From: Shimia litoralis | GTDB lineage: Bacteria > Pseudomonadota > Alphaproteobacteria > Rhodobacterales > Rhodobacteraceae | Reading direction: 5' to 3' | Assembly: GCF_005518135.1 (NCBI RefSeq) | Contig: NZ_SULI01000004.1 | Location: 124,001 to 188,000 of the forward strand | DNA length: 64,000 nucleotides | Part shown: positions 38,387-45,749 of the stretch, in pieces | Layout of the letters: each line of letters starts with the position of its first letter | Numbering within the stretch: the stretch's first letter is position 1 | The notes under the pieces: model-generated | Database searches by the model: none | What the model was told of the DNA's origin: nothing | The model's input: the letters and a program-made list of their open reading frames with translations, nothing else | Position numbers and translations under genes: made by a program

Positions 38387-39568
38387 CTACACGGCATCAA
38401 GCGACGCGGTAATATCAGCAATCAGATCATCGGAATCTTCAAGGCCGACGGAAAAGCGGATCAATCCCGGTGTGATCCCGAGTTCTGCTTTCTGGGCATC
38501 GGGCAGCCGTTGATGTGTTGTGGTTGCCGGATGTGTCGCGATCGATTTTGCATCCCCCAGATTGTTGGAAATGACGGCGATGTTCAGACCGTTCAGGAAT
38601 CGAAATGCAGCGTCCTGCCCCCCCGCCAAGTCAAGCGACAACACGGTACCACCTTTGCCGCCCAATTGCCGTTGTACCAGATCATTTTGGGCATGCGCCT
38701 TTAACCCTGGATAAATCGTGCGGGACAGCTTGGAATGCCCATCAAGAGCCTGAGCAACCTTAAGCGCGGTTTCAGCTTGGGCGCGCACACGCAGATCGAT
38801 GGTTTCAAGTCCCTTCAACATCACCCAAGCGTTAAATGGTGAGAGGCTGCCTCCGGTATGTTTCATATACGGCTCGACAGTGCCACGAATGAACTCTTTG
38901 GTGCCCAAAATCACGCCCCCCAAGGCGCGCCCCTGACCATCAATGTGTTTGGTCGCGGAATAAATCACAACGTCAGCACCTTGAGCGATGGCATTTGAAA
39001 AGACCGGCGTTGAAAACACATTGTCCACGACCACTGTCGCGCCAACTTTGTGGGCGATCTCGGCCACCGCCGCAATGTCGATCACCTCAAGCGTGGGATT
39101 GGACATCGACTCAAAAAAGACAGCCCGCGTGTCAGCACGGACAGCATCTTGCCAGGCCTGTAAATCAGTGCCGTCCACCAAGGTGACCTCGACCCCAAAG
39201 CGCGCAAGAATGTCCTCGAGAATATACAAACACGACCCGAACAACGCCCGAGCAGCCACAACATGATCGCCGGCCTTCAACATGGACGTCAGCGCGCCAT
39301 TGACCGCCGCCATTCCAGAGGCCGTCGCAAATGCATCTTCGGCACCCTCAAGCAGGGCAATACGCTCCTCGAACATGGCCACAGTCGGATTGCCATAACG
39401 CGCATAAATGAATTCATCATCGCCCGCCTTAAGAAACCTCTCTTGGGCTTGCTCTGCGGTGTCATAGACAAAGCCCTGCGTCAGAAAAATGGCTTCGCTT
39501 ACTTCATTGTATTGGCTGCGTCTTGTGCCGCCATGCACCAACTTTGTGCGCGTATTCCAGTCGCTCAT
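38387..39568 (-). CDS. metZ: O-succinylhomoserine sulfhydrylase
   Basis: MetZ makes homocysteine directly from O-succinylhomoserine and sulfide in methionine synthesis. The 393-residue PLP enzyme of the Cys/Met metabolism family has the PLP lysine Lys207 in IYSATKHIDGQGRALGG, RYGNPTVAMFEERIALLEGA near 57-76 and SGMAAVNGAL near 84. The specificity is supported by a SAM-II riboswitch directly upstream, which senses the end product. AGGAGGACGCG immediately before the ATG gives a strong ribosome site that the terminator hairpin can cut off. Confidence 0.93.
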   Translation of the reverse strand: MSDWNTRTKLVHGGTRRSQYNEVSEAIFLTQGFVYDTAEQAQERFLKAGDDEFIYARYGNPTVAMFEERIALLEGAEDAFATASGMAAVNGALTSMLKAGDHVVAARALFGSCLYILEDILARFGVEVTLVDGTDLQAWQDAVRADTRAVFFESMSNPTLEVIDIAAVAEIAHKVGATVVVDNVFSTPVFSNAIAQGADVVIYSATKHIDGQGRALGGVILGTKEFIRGTVEPYMKHTGGSLSPFNAWVMLKGLETIDLRVRAQAETALKVAQALDGHSKLSRTIYPGLKAHAQNDLVQRQLGGKGGTVLSLDLAGGQDAAFRFLNGLNIAVISNNLGDAKSIATHPATTTHQRLPDAQKAELGITPGLIRFSVGLEDSDDLIADITASLDAV

Positions 39569-39595
39569 CGCGTCCTCCTTGGGTCATCAACCCAT

Positions 39596-39633
39596 AAAAA
39601 AACCCCCGATCGGCCAAGCCAAAAGGGGGGTCC
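39596..39633 (-). terminator. Riboswitch-controlled intrinsic terminator upstream of metZ
   Basis: On the minus strand ACCCCC and GGGGGT form the outer stem around an inner GGCTTGGCC hairpin, followed by seven T residues (39602-39596). It lies ten bases beyond the SAM-II aptamer and 28 bases before the metZ start. It therefore forms the expression platform. Confidence 0.8.
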
Positions 39634-39643
39634 TTCGTCCTGA

Positions 39644-39697
39644 CCTTTTAGCGGAAATATTTAACGTGGCCCGCAATCCGGTAACAAATCGCCACAT
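39644..39697 (-). promoter_or_regulatory. SAM-II riboswitch upstream of metZ
   Basis: Read on the minus strand, a seven-base P1 stem (ATGTGGC at 39697-39691 with GCCACGT at 39670-39664) encloses the loop GATTTGTTACCGGATTGCGG. It is followed by TAAATATTTCCGCTAAAAGG. This order and wording match the SAM-II consensus (GAUUU, ACCG, AUUGC, UAAAU, GCUAAAAAGG). A pseudoknot is possible between GCGG (39674-39671) and CCGC (39654-39651). Binding of S-adenosylmethionine should turn metZ down. SAM-V has the same fold and is the only close alternative. Confidence 0.85.
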
Positions 39698-39816
39698 CCC
39701 CCCTGTACTTGGCGCATGCGCCACGGTCAACACCGTCACGCAGCTGTAACCCCAACTTCATCAAGAATACGCAAACATTCAGGATACCGCACACTAGATG
39801 TAGTGGGAGAACCGCG

Positions 39817-40770
39817 ATGTCCATCATCAGGATCAATGCAGATGGTCCCAACCCCGTTTTACATGGCACATCCCGTGCCCTCTCTCCCGTATTGCACAGA
39901 GCCTTGGACCACACAGGCCCGATTACAGTGATGATCCACGGCTATAGTTTTGCCCCCTACGATCCTCGCCACTGCCCCCATGCGCACATTTTTTCACTTG
40001 ATCCGCCCACGTCAGCGAGCACAGCAACAAGTTGGCCGCTCGGGCTTGGGTATGGCAGCGGTGACCCTGACGAGGGCATTGCCATTGCGTTTGGATGGAT
40101 GTCGCGCGGAACCGTTTGGCAAGCGCTGCAAACATCCCAGACGGCCACGCGCGCGCTGGCCACGCTGATTGGAATATTGCGCACCCTTGCGCCCGACAGG
40201 CCTGTACATCTTGTGGGACATTCGATGGGCACTCATCTTGCGCTGAGTGCCCTGCCCCTGCTGCGCCAAGGTGATCTGGGGCGGATTCTTTTGCTCAACG
40301 GGGCGACCTATCAACAATACGCCAAGCGCATGCTTCAGACCCCCGCAGGCCGTGCAAGCGACGTCATTAATGTGATCAGCGCCGAAAATAGATTATACGA
40401 CAAGCTGTTCGAATGGGCGATCCCGGCCCTATCGCGGGACGACAAATCCATCGGCCAAGGGATAGACGCACACAACGCAGTCAATCTGCGTATCGATATG
40501 CCGTCCGTCTTGGACAGCTTGGCGCAGGAGGGATTCCAAATTCACCCGTCACGGCGCTGGCCATGCCATTGGTCGACCTACCTTAGGGACGGTACATTTC
40601 CGTTTTATCGGGCTCTGATCCGAACACCTGAGCGGCTACCTTTACAATACCTTCAGGCCCTATCGGCCCCATCTGCACCCAGAACGCCGCCCAAGCAGCC
40701 AATGAACTGGCGCGGCATGCGTTTGTCCACTAGGCTAGGAGTCACAACACCCCACCCCGAGAACCACTAA
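39817..40770 (+). CDS. Alpha/beta hydrolase (lipase/esterase-like)
   Basis: This 317-residue protein has the alpha/beta hydrolase oxyanion segment VMIHGYSFAPYD near residue 47 and the nucleophile elbow LVGHSMGTH near residue 129 (GxSxG). A catalytic His near the C-terminus may be in PCHWSTYLRDG. There is no signal peptide, so it should be cytoplasmic. The ATG at 39817 starts the conserved part. It is divergent from metZ. The stop lies ten bases before the GST gene, suggesting a two-gene transcript. The substrate is unknown. Confidence 0.8.
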   Translation: MSIIRINADGPNPVLHGTSRALSPVLHRALDHTGPITVMIHGYSFAPYDPRHCPHAHIFSLDPPTSASTATSWPLGLGYGSGDPDEGIAIAFGWMSRGTVWQALQTSQTATRALATLIGILRTLAPDRPVHLVGHSMGTHLALSALPLLRQGDLGRILLLNGATYQQYAKRMLQTPAGRASDVINVISAENRLYDKLFEWAIPALSRDDKSIGQGIDAHNAVNLRIDMPSVLDSLAQEGFQIHPSRRWPCHWSTYLRDGTFPFYRALIRTPERLPLQYLQALSAPSAPRTPPKQPMNWRGMRLSTRLGVTTPHPENH

Positions 40771-40780
40771 GGATTGTGGC

Positions 40781-41473
40781 ATGATTGATCTGTATTTTTG
40801 GCCAACTCCGAACGGATGGAAAGTATCGATTGCGCTCGAAGAAATGGGCCTGAAGTATGAACCCCATCTGGTCAACATCAGCGCCGGCGACCAGTTCAAG
40901 CCCGCATTCCTTGCCATTTCTCCGAACAACCGCATGCCTGCAATTGTCGATCACCAAGGGCCTGAAAACGCGGCCATATCCATCTTTGAAAGCGGCGCAA
41001 TTTTGCAATATCTTGCCCAGAAAACCGATCAATTCGGGGGGCGCACTGCACGCGAGAAAATAGCGGTTACGCAATGGCTGATGTGGCAAATGGGGGGCGT
41101 CGGCCCGATGGCAGGCCAAGCCCACCACTTTTTGAAATACGCGCCTGCCATGGATCCCCCAAATGATCTGCCTTATGCAAAAGATCGATACCGCAACGAA
41201 GTCGCCCGTCTGTACGGCGTGCTCGACAGACAGCTTGCACATCACGAATATGTCGCCGGTGATTTCATCTCTATTGCGGATATTGCGATTTGGCCTTGGG
41301 CGTCCTTGTGGGAAGGTCAACAACAAACACTGGACGACAAGCCGCATCTAGCGCGCTGGCTTGATCTGATGGCAGCACGCCCCGGTGTGCAACGTGGGCG
41401 CGCACTACATGCAGAGCTGCGCGGGGATATCAGCACGGATAAAAAGGCCCATGGCGTCCTGTTCAAACGCTAG
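40781..41473 (+). CDS. Glutathione S-transferase family protein, YfcG/YghU-like
   Basis: This 230-residue two-domain GST has a thioredoxin-like N-terminus, MIDLYFWPTPNGWKVSIALE, with Thr-Pro-Asn at the active site as in the disulfide-bond oxidoreductase YfcG. It also has RMPAIVD (cis-Pro) near residue 52 and ESGAILQYLA near 70. The helical domain follows from about 90. The likely activity is glutathione-dependent disulfide reduction. It follows the hydrolase gene by ten bases and converges on ispZ. Confidence 0.88.
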   Translation: MIDLYFWPTPNGWKVSIALEEMGLKYEPHLVNISAGDQFKPAFLAISPNNRMPAIVDHQGPENAAISIFESGAILQYLAQKTDQFGGRTAREKIAVTQWLMWQMGGVGPMAGQAHHFLKYAPAMDPPNDLPYAKDRYRNEVARLYGVLDRQLAHHEYVAGDFISIADIAIWPWASLWEGQQQTLDDKPHLARWLDLMAARPGVQRGRALHAELRGDISTDKKAHGVLFKR

Positions 41474-41484
41474 GCGCTTGGGCA

Positions 41485-42096
41485 TTACTTGCGGCGGGCG
41501 GCCGCCTTGCGATCCGGTTTTTGCAAATCCATGATGTTCCACCACAAGAATGCGACGATCACGATCGTAAAGCCAAAGGTTTCGATTTTGACCCATGCAT
41601 CGGTGGACATCGTGCGCCAGACAATTTCGTTGCCAATTGCCAACACCGCGAAAAACCACGTCAATCGTTTGGTCAATTGCATCCATCCGGCAGGCGCCAG
41701 TGGAATAGCCTCGGACAGCACAAGCGCCAAATAGCTACGGCCGCGCAACAGACCGACCCCAAGAATGGCCGAGAACACCGCGTACACCAGCGTTGTTTTC
41801 ATTTTGAAAAACCGCTCGTCATTGAACCACGCCGTCAACCCGCCAAAGAACACCACCATAACAGCCGTGAAGATTTGTATTTTGCTAAGTTCGCGCGTCA
41901 TGCCCCAAAGCACAGCCATCGCCGCCATCAGAATGGGAATAAACACCACAGTCGACACAACGAACCCTGTGTACTGCTCGCCGCGAAATTCGAACATGTC
42001 ATCGCGAATGTTCAGATAAATCGCAAAAAATGCCAACGTAGGCCCCAGTTCGAGAACCTGTTTGAGCACGGGATTGATGTCATGATCTTGAGCCAA
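41485..42096 (-). CDS. IspZ/YciB-family inner-membrane protein, second copy
   Basis: This 203-residue protein with about five hydrophobic helices belongs to the IspZ/YciB intracellular septation family (INPVLKQVLELGPTLAFF, FNDERFFKMKTTLVYAVFS, GWMQLTKRLTWFF). YciB affects envelope integrity and division. The start is TTG at 42096: AGGAG stands eight bases upstream, the family N-terminus begins there, and no ATG occurs for about thirty codons. It is a diverged tandem paralogue of the gene upstream, 24 bases away. Basic residues (KPDRKAAARRK) close the protein. Confidence 0.85.
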   Translation of the reverse strand: MAQDHDINPVLKQVLELGPTLAFFAIYLNIRDDMFEFRGEQYTGFVVSTVVFIPILMAAMAVLWGMTRELSKIQIFTAVMVVFFGGLTAWFNDERFFKMKTTLVYAVFSAILGVGLLRGRSYLALVLSEAIPLAPAGWMQLTKRLTWFFAVLAIGNEIVWRTMSTDAWVKIETFGFTIVIVAFLWWNIMDLQKPDRKAAARRK

Positions 42097-42120
42097 GGGA
42101 AAGTCTCCTGAAACAGCCTG

Positions 42121-42741
42121 CTAAAGGTCTTCCGCTTCGGCGGGATGATCTTCGGGAATGGCATAGGTCTGAAAAACTTTGCCTTGGGTCATAAAGAACA
42201 CGAATATTGCAGCGCTCAAACCAAATGTCTTGAAATACACCCAAGTATCCGTGGTTTGCGTCCGCCAGATCAGTTCATTTAGGACGGCCAGAATAAAAAA
42301 GAACGCCGTCAGACGGCGGGTCAACACAAGCCACCCTTCGTCCTGCAGGGGCAGCATTTCTTCCATCACGTATTTAAGGTACGATTGCCCTCGCAAAAGC
42401 CCGACACCCAAGGCCCCTGCAAACAGCAGATAAATCATGGTCGGCTTCATCTTGAAAAAACGATCATCATTCAGCCACACCGACAGCCCGCCAAAGATAA
42501 CCACCAACACCAAGGTGGCGACCTGCATCTTGGAAAGGTGACCGGTGAGTTTATACAAGATCGCGCTGGACAGGATCATCAGCGGGATAAACCCCGCAGT
42601 CACCAAAATGAAACCTTCGTATTCGGTACCACCAATCACAAACAGCTTTTCGCGCAGTTTGAGATACGCCACGAAGAATACAACGATCGGCCCCATTTCA
42701 AGCACAAGTTTGAGCGTCGGGTTGATCTTTTTGCGATCCAT
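42121..42741 (-). CDS. IspZ/YciB-family inner-membrane protein, first copy
   Basis: This 206-residue paralogue of the downstream gene has the same motifs (INPTLKLVLEMGPIVVFFVA, LNDDRFFKMKPTMIYLLFA, GWLVLTRRLTAFF) and an acidic C-terminus (PEDHPAEAEDL) where the other copy is basic. The ATG at 42741 is preferred; the frame reaches a TTG at 42780 next to the transporter stop. It lies in the order ftsY, DMT transporter, ispZ, ispZ. Which copy is the ancestral IspZ is not clear. Confidence 0.87.
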   Translation of the reverse strand: MDRKKINPTLKLVLEMGPIVVFFVAYLKLREKLFVIGGTEYEGFILVTAGFIPLMILSSAILYKLTGHLSKMQVATLVLVVIFGGLSVWLNDDRFFKMKPTMIYLLFAGALGVGLLRGQSYLKYVMEEMLPLQDEGWLVLTRRLTAFFFILAVLNELIWRTQTTDTWVYFKTFGLSAAIFVFFMTQGKVFQTYAIPEDHPAEAEDL

Positions 42742-42780
42742 GGCCTGTTTTCCTTTTTTCTCAAACTCTATCTGGCGCAA

Positions 42781-43686
42781 TCAGCCGCCCAGTTCAACTA
42801 TGACTGCGCCCGCCGCAATCAAGGTCATCAATGCAATCCGGCGTGGTCCGACGGTTTCACGCAACACCAGCCAGCCAATGATTGCGGCAAACACAGGGGA
42901 TGTTTCGCGCAAGACGGCGGCCTCGCCCACCTTGCCCAAACGGGTCGCCAACATCACCGACCCAAAGCTGCCGAATGCCACCAGTGCCCCGGCCATCCCA
43001 CGCCACATCAACGGTTTGATTTCAGGATGATGTGTCATGCTGCGCCACCGCAGGGCGGCAATGATGGGGAAATCGACAGAGGTGATCAGAAAAAACCACG
43101 CCAAAAATGTAAACGGATTGGGCGTCGCGCGAATACCATAGGCATCATAAGTCGTATAAAGCGCCACAATGGCCCCTGTTCCAACAGCCAGCCACAATGC
43201 CGGAATAAGAGTATCGCGCCCTGTCTTCACATGGATCAGGTTATAGACCGCAAGCCCAAAAATCCCCGCGACCAGCACCGCAACGCCCAACCACTGTGTG
43301 CCGGAAAAGCTCTCGTCAAAGATGATCCAAGCCCCAAGAACCGTAAACAATGGCCCCGTGCCACGCACCACCGGATAAACCACCGTAAAGGCGCCACGCG
43401 AATAGGCCAGCGCCATCCCGAGCTTATAGACAAAATGGATACTCAACGCCCCCAACAGGAGCCACCACACGTTGCCCTGTGGCCATGGCACAAGAAACAA
43501 GGCAATCGGGAAAGAAAAAATCAACAACCACAGATCGATCACACCACGTGACAGCCACGGATCGACCCGCCCCTTTTGCAATGCCCCGAAGACGGCGTGA
43601 AGAAATGCCGCCGTCAGCGCCAGCATCAGCGCGACCTGTTCACCCGCCTCGGTCCCTTCTAAAGAGACAATCCAGTCACTCATCAT
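42781..43686 (-). CDS. EamA/DMT-family transporter
   Basis: This 301-residue protein has ten hydrophobic segments in two EamA repeats. The first repeat ends with YPVVRGTGPLFTVLGAWIIF, and the second has VLRETSPVFAAIIGWLVLRE. The two end motifs correspond to each other, as expected for an inverted duplicated transporter. The substrate is unknown. Two ATG codons stand together at the start. It sits 36 bases behind ftsY in the same direction. Confidence 0.87.
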   Translation of the reverse strand: MMSDWIVSLEGTEAGEQVALMLALTAAFLHAVFGALQKGRVDPWLSRGVIDLWLLIFSFPIALFLVPWPQGNVWWLLLGALSIHFVYKLGMALAYSRGAFTVVYPVVRGTGPLFTVLGAWIIFDESFSGTQWLGVAVLVAGIFGLAVYNLIHVKTGRDTLIPALWLAVGTGAIVALYTTYDAYGIRATPNPFTFLAWFFLITSVDFPIIAALRWRSMTHHPEIKPLMWRGMAGALVAFGSFGSVMLATRLGKVGEAAVLRETSPVFAAIIGWLVLRETVGPRRIALMTLIAAGAVIVELGG

Positions 43687-43721
43687 GATGGTGTAGCGGA
43701 CTTAGCCGGCGCCCCACAGGA

Positions 43722-44888
43722 TCAGGCCTTGTCCAGCCCGATCAGGGCCGCCGCAAACTCTTCTGGGTCAAAGGGGGCAAGATCATCAATTTGTTCGCCG
43801 ACACCGATGGCGTGGATCGGCAGGCCGAATTTGTCAGCAAGCGCAACCAGCACCCCCCCTTTGGCCGTGCCGTCCAGCTTGGTCATGACCAACCCGGACA
43901 CATCGGCCAGTTTCTGGAACGTATCCACCTGATTGACCGCGTTTTGTCCCGTGGTGGCATCCAGCACCAGCAACGTATTATGCGGCGCGGTTTCGTCCTT
44001 TTTGCGGATTACCCGCACAATTTTGGCAAGCTCTTCCATCAAATCCGCCCGGTTCTGCAAGCGACCCGCCGTGTCGATCATCAACAGGTCCGCTCCGTCT
44101 GCCTCGGCACGGGTCATGGCATCAAACGCAAGGCTCGCAGGGTCGGACCCCTCGGGCGCGGTCAATACGGGTACGCCTGCGCGATCTCCCCAGACCTGAA
44201 GTTGTTCCACAGCTGCGGCGCGAAACGTATCACCCGCAGCAATAACAACCGATTTGCCCGCGGCCTTGAATTGACTGGCCAGCTTGCCGATTGTGGTGGT
44301 TTTCCCTGATCCATTCACACCGACAACAAGCACAACTTGGGGCTTGTTGGGGTAAATTGGCAGAGGTTTGGCCACTGGTTCCATGATCCGCGAGACTTCT
44401 TTGGCCAGAAGCGATTTGATTTCCTGTGTTGAAACCCGCTTGCCAAAACGCCCTTCGGCAATGTTGGCGGACACGCGCAATGCAGTATCGACACCCATAT
44501 CCGACGCAATCAACAGCTCTTCGAGCTGCTCGAGCATGTCATCATCAAGCACACGCTTTACAACGGGTTGTCCCGCACCGCGTCCGGTTAGTCGTGCCAA
44601 AAGGCCCGGCTTTTCGCTCTCGGCATGGGGGGGAGTCACTGGGGCCGCCGGCTGCGCAGCAATGGGTTCGGGCATGGCAGCGGCGGCATCACTTGGCGCG
44701 GCGCCTTCACCAGCATCCGTGGGCAACACATCTTGCACAAGATCAGGCTCGGACGTCTGCACAGGGTCGATTTCAACCGCAGCGTCGACACTTTGGTCAC
44801 CGCCATCCTCGACAATGGCATCCAACCCTTCTTCCAACTTTGAAGAAGATTTGAACAGTTTATCCTTAAGTTTGGAAAAAAACGCCAT
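43722..44888 (-). CDS. ftsY: Signal recognition particle receptor FtsY
   Basis: FtsY is the SRP receptor GTPase that docks ribosomes translating membrane proteins at the inner membrane. The 388-residue product has an acidic, Pro/Ala-rich N-terminal A domain (residues about 20-95), a helical N domain near 100-175, and the G domain with G1 VGVNGSGKTT (189-198), DTAGRLQ (272-278) and TKLDGTAKGG (335-344). The ATG at 44888 begins MAFFSKLKDKLFKSSSK, an amphipathic membrane-targeting helix. It heads the ftsY, DMT, ispZ, ispZ run. Confidence 0.96.
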   Translation of the reverse strand: MAFFSKLKDKLFKSSSKLEEGLDAIVEDGGDQSVDAAVEIDPVQTSEPDLVQDVLPTDAGEGAAPSDAAAAMPEPIAAQPAAPVTPPHAESEKPGLLARLTGRGAGQPVVKRVLDDDMLEQLEELLIASDMGVDTALRVSANIAEGRFGKRVSTQEIKSLLAKEVSRIMEPVAKPLPIYPNKPQVVLVVGVNGSGKTTTIGKLASQFKAAGKSVVIAAGDTFRAAAVEQLQVWGDRAGVPVLTAPEGSDPASLAFDAMTRAEADGADLLMIDTAGRLQNRADLMEELAKIVRVIRKKDETAPHNTLLVLDATTGQNAVNQVDTFQKLADVSGLVMTKLDGTAKGGVLVALADKFGLPIHAIGVGEQIDDLAPFDPEEFAAALIGLDKA

Positions 44889-44929
44889 ATTAGCCTCCGG
44901 CAGAACCTTCCTACCCACCTAATGCGAGT

Positions 44930-45622
44930 TTACCAGATTTGGAAGAGCGGCGTTGACCATCCAGCGCCTGCAAGGATGGCAAATTGTCCCCCCGCGTATA
45001 ATAGCCACAATACGACCGAGGTCGGCACCTGCCAGACTGAATGGTCGGACATGCGAAACAACTGAATAGACAACAGCGTGTCGGACATCAAAAACGCAAA
45101 CGCGCCAAACATCGCCAGCGGCATACCGTTAAGCCCTAGCGCCGTAAGTCCCATGACCGTAATCAAGACCACATAAACGCGCACTGGCCAACGCATCTCG
45201 TCCGTGAACGGGCCAAGCCACACCTCGGTAGACAGCGCAAAAATAACCAGCGCAGCCGCCGCCACTGGCAATGCCAACGCCCCATCAAGCCCGCCGGACA
45301 GCCCCCAAAAATGCACAATGTAAAACACATGTGCGATAGCAAAGCTGATCAAGCCGACCAAAAAAGGTTTGTCGCTCGATCGCGACAACGCAATGTCACC
45401 AATCGCAGAACTCACCAGTGCTAGAATGATCAGAGGATGCCCAAAGGTCACCCCAACCGCCGCAGCGAATGATAGCAAAGGCACCGCTTTGACAAGTGTT
45501 TTGACCATCGACGGCCCACGGTAACAAAACCCCACCACATAGACCAAAGCAAACGACACCCCGACCAATAGAAAGCCGAGTCTAAACGACTGCCGTAGCG
45601 CAATTTCTTCAAGTATGGACAT
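44930..45622 (-). CDS. YhhN-family protein (lysoplasmalogenase-like)
   Basis: This 230-residue membrane protein has about eight hydrophobic helices and the YhhN/TMEM86 pattern: KAVPLLSFAAAV, SAIGDIALS with a conserved Asp, GLISFAIAHVFYI, and FLMSDTLLSI with a second Asp. Animal relatives hydrolyse the vinyl ether bond of lysoplasmalogen. The bacterial role is less certain. It starts downstream of the NuoE-NuoF gene and a terminator, and ends 42 bases before the ftsY start. Confidence 0.85.
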   Translation of the reverse strand: MSILEEIALRQSFRLGFLLVGVSFALVYVVGFCYRGPSMVKTLVKAVPLLSFAAAVGVTFGHPLIILALVSSAIGDIALSRSSDKPFLVGLISFAIAHVFYIVHFWGLSGGLDGALALPVAAAALVIFALSTEVWLGPFTDEMRWPVRVYVVLITVMGLTALGLNGMPLAMFGAFAFLMSDTLLSIQLFRMSDHSVWQVPTSVVLWLLYAGGQFAILAGAGWSTPLFQIW

Positions 45623-45692
45623 AGGGCCTCCGAGATGAGCGTGTCTTGTGATCCTGCCTCAATTCGGGCTGCTTGTCTTGGGTGCCGTGACG

Positions 45693-45724
45693 AAAACGCC
45701 CCGCCAAAACTGGCAGGGCGTTTA
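45693..45724 (-). terminator. Terminator behind the NuoE-NuoF fusion gene
   Basis: On the minus strand AAACGCCC-TGCCA and TGGCG-GGGCGTTT form a GC-rich stem with a short loop, then TTTTCG. It lies 25 bases beyond the gene's stop and before the yhhN start. Confidence 0.8.
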
Positions 45725-45749
45725 CATGTCTTCAAATATTTGAACGCGA

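Noticed and set aside
42385-43551. Long plus-strand open frame opposite an ispZ and a DMT transporter gene
   Set aside because: The translation is rich in His, Gln, Arg and Pro, as expected for the complement of a membrane-protein gene, and the opposite strand has clear family motifs.
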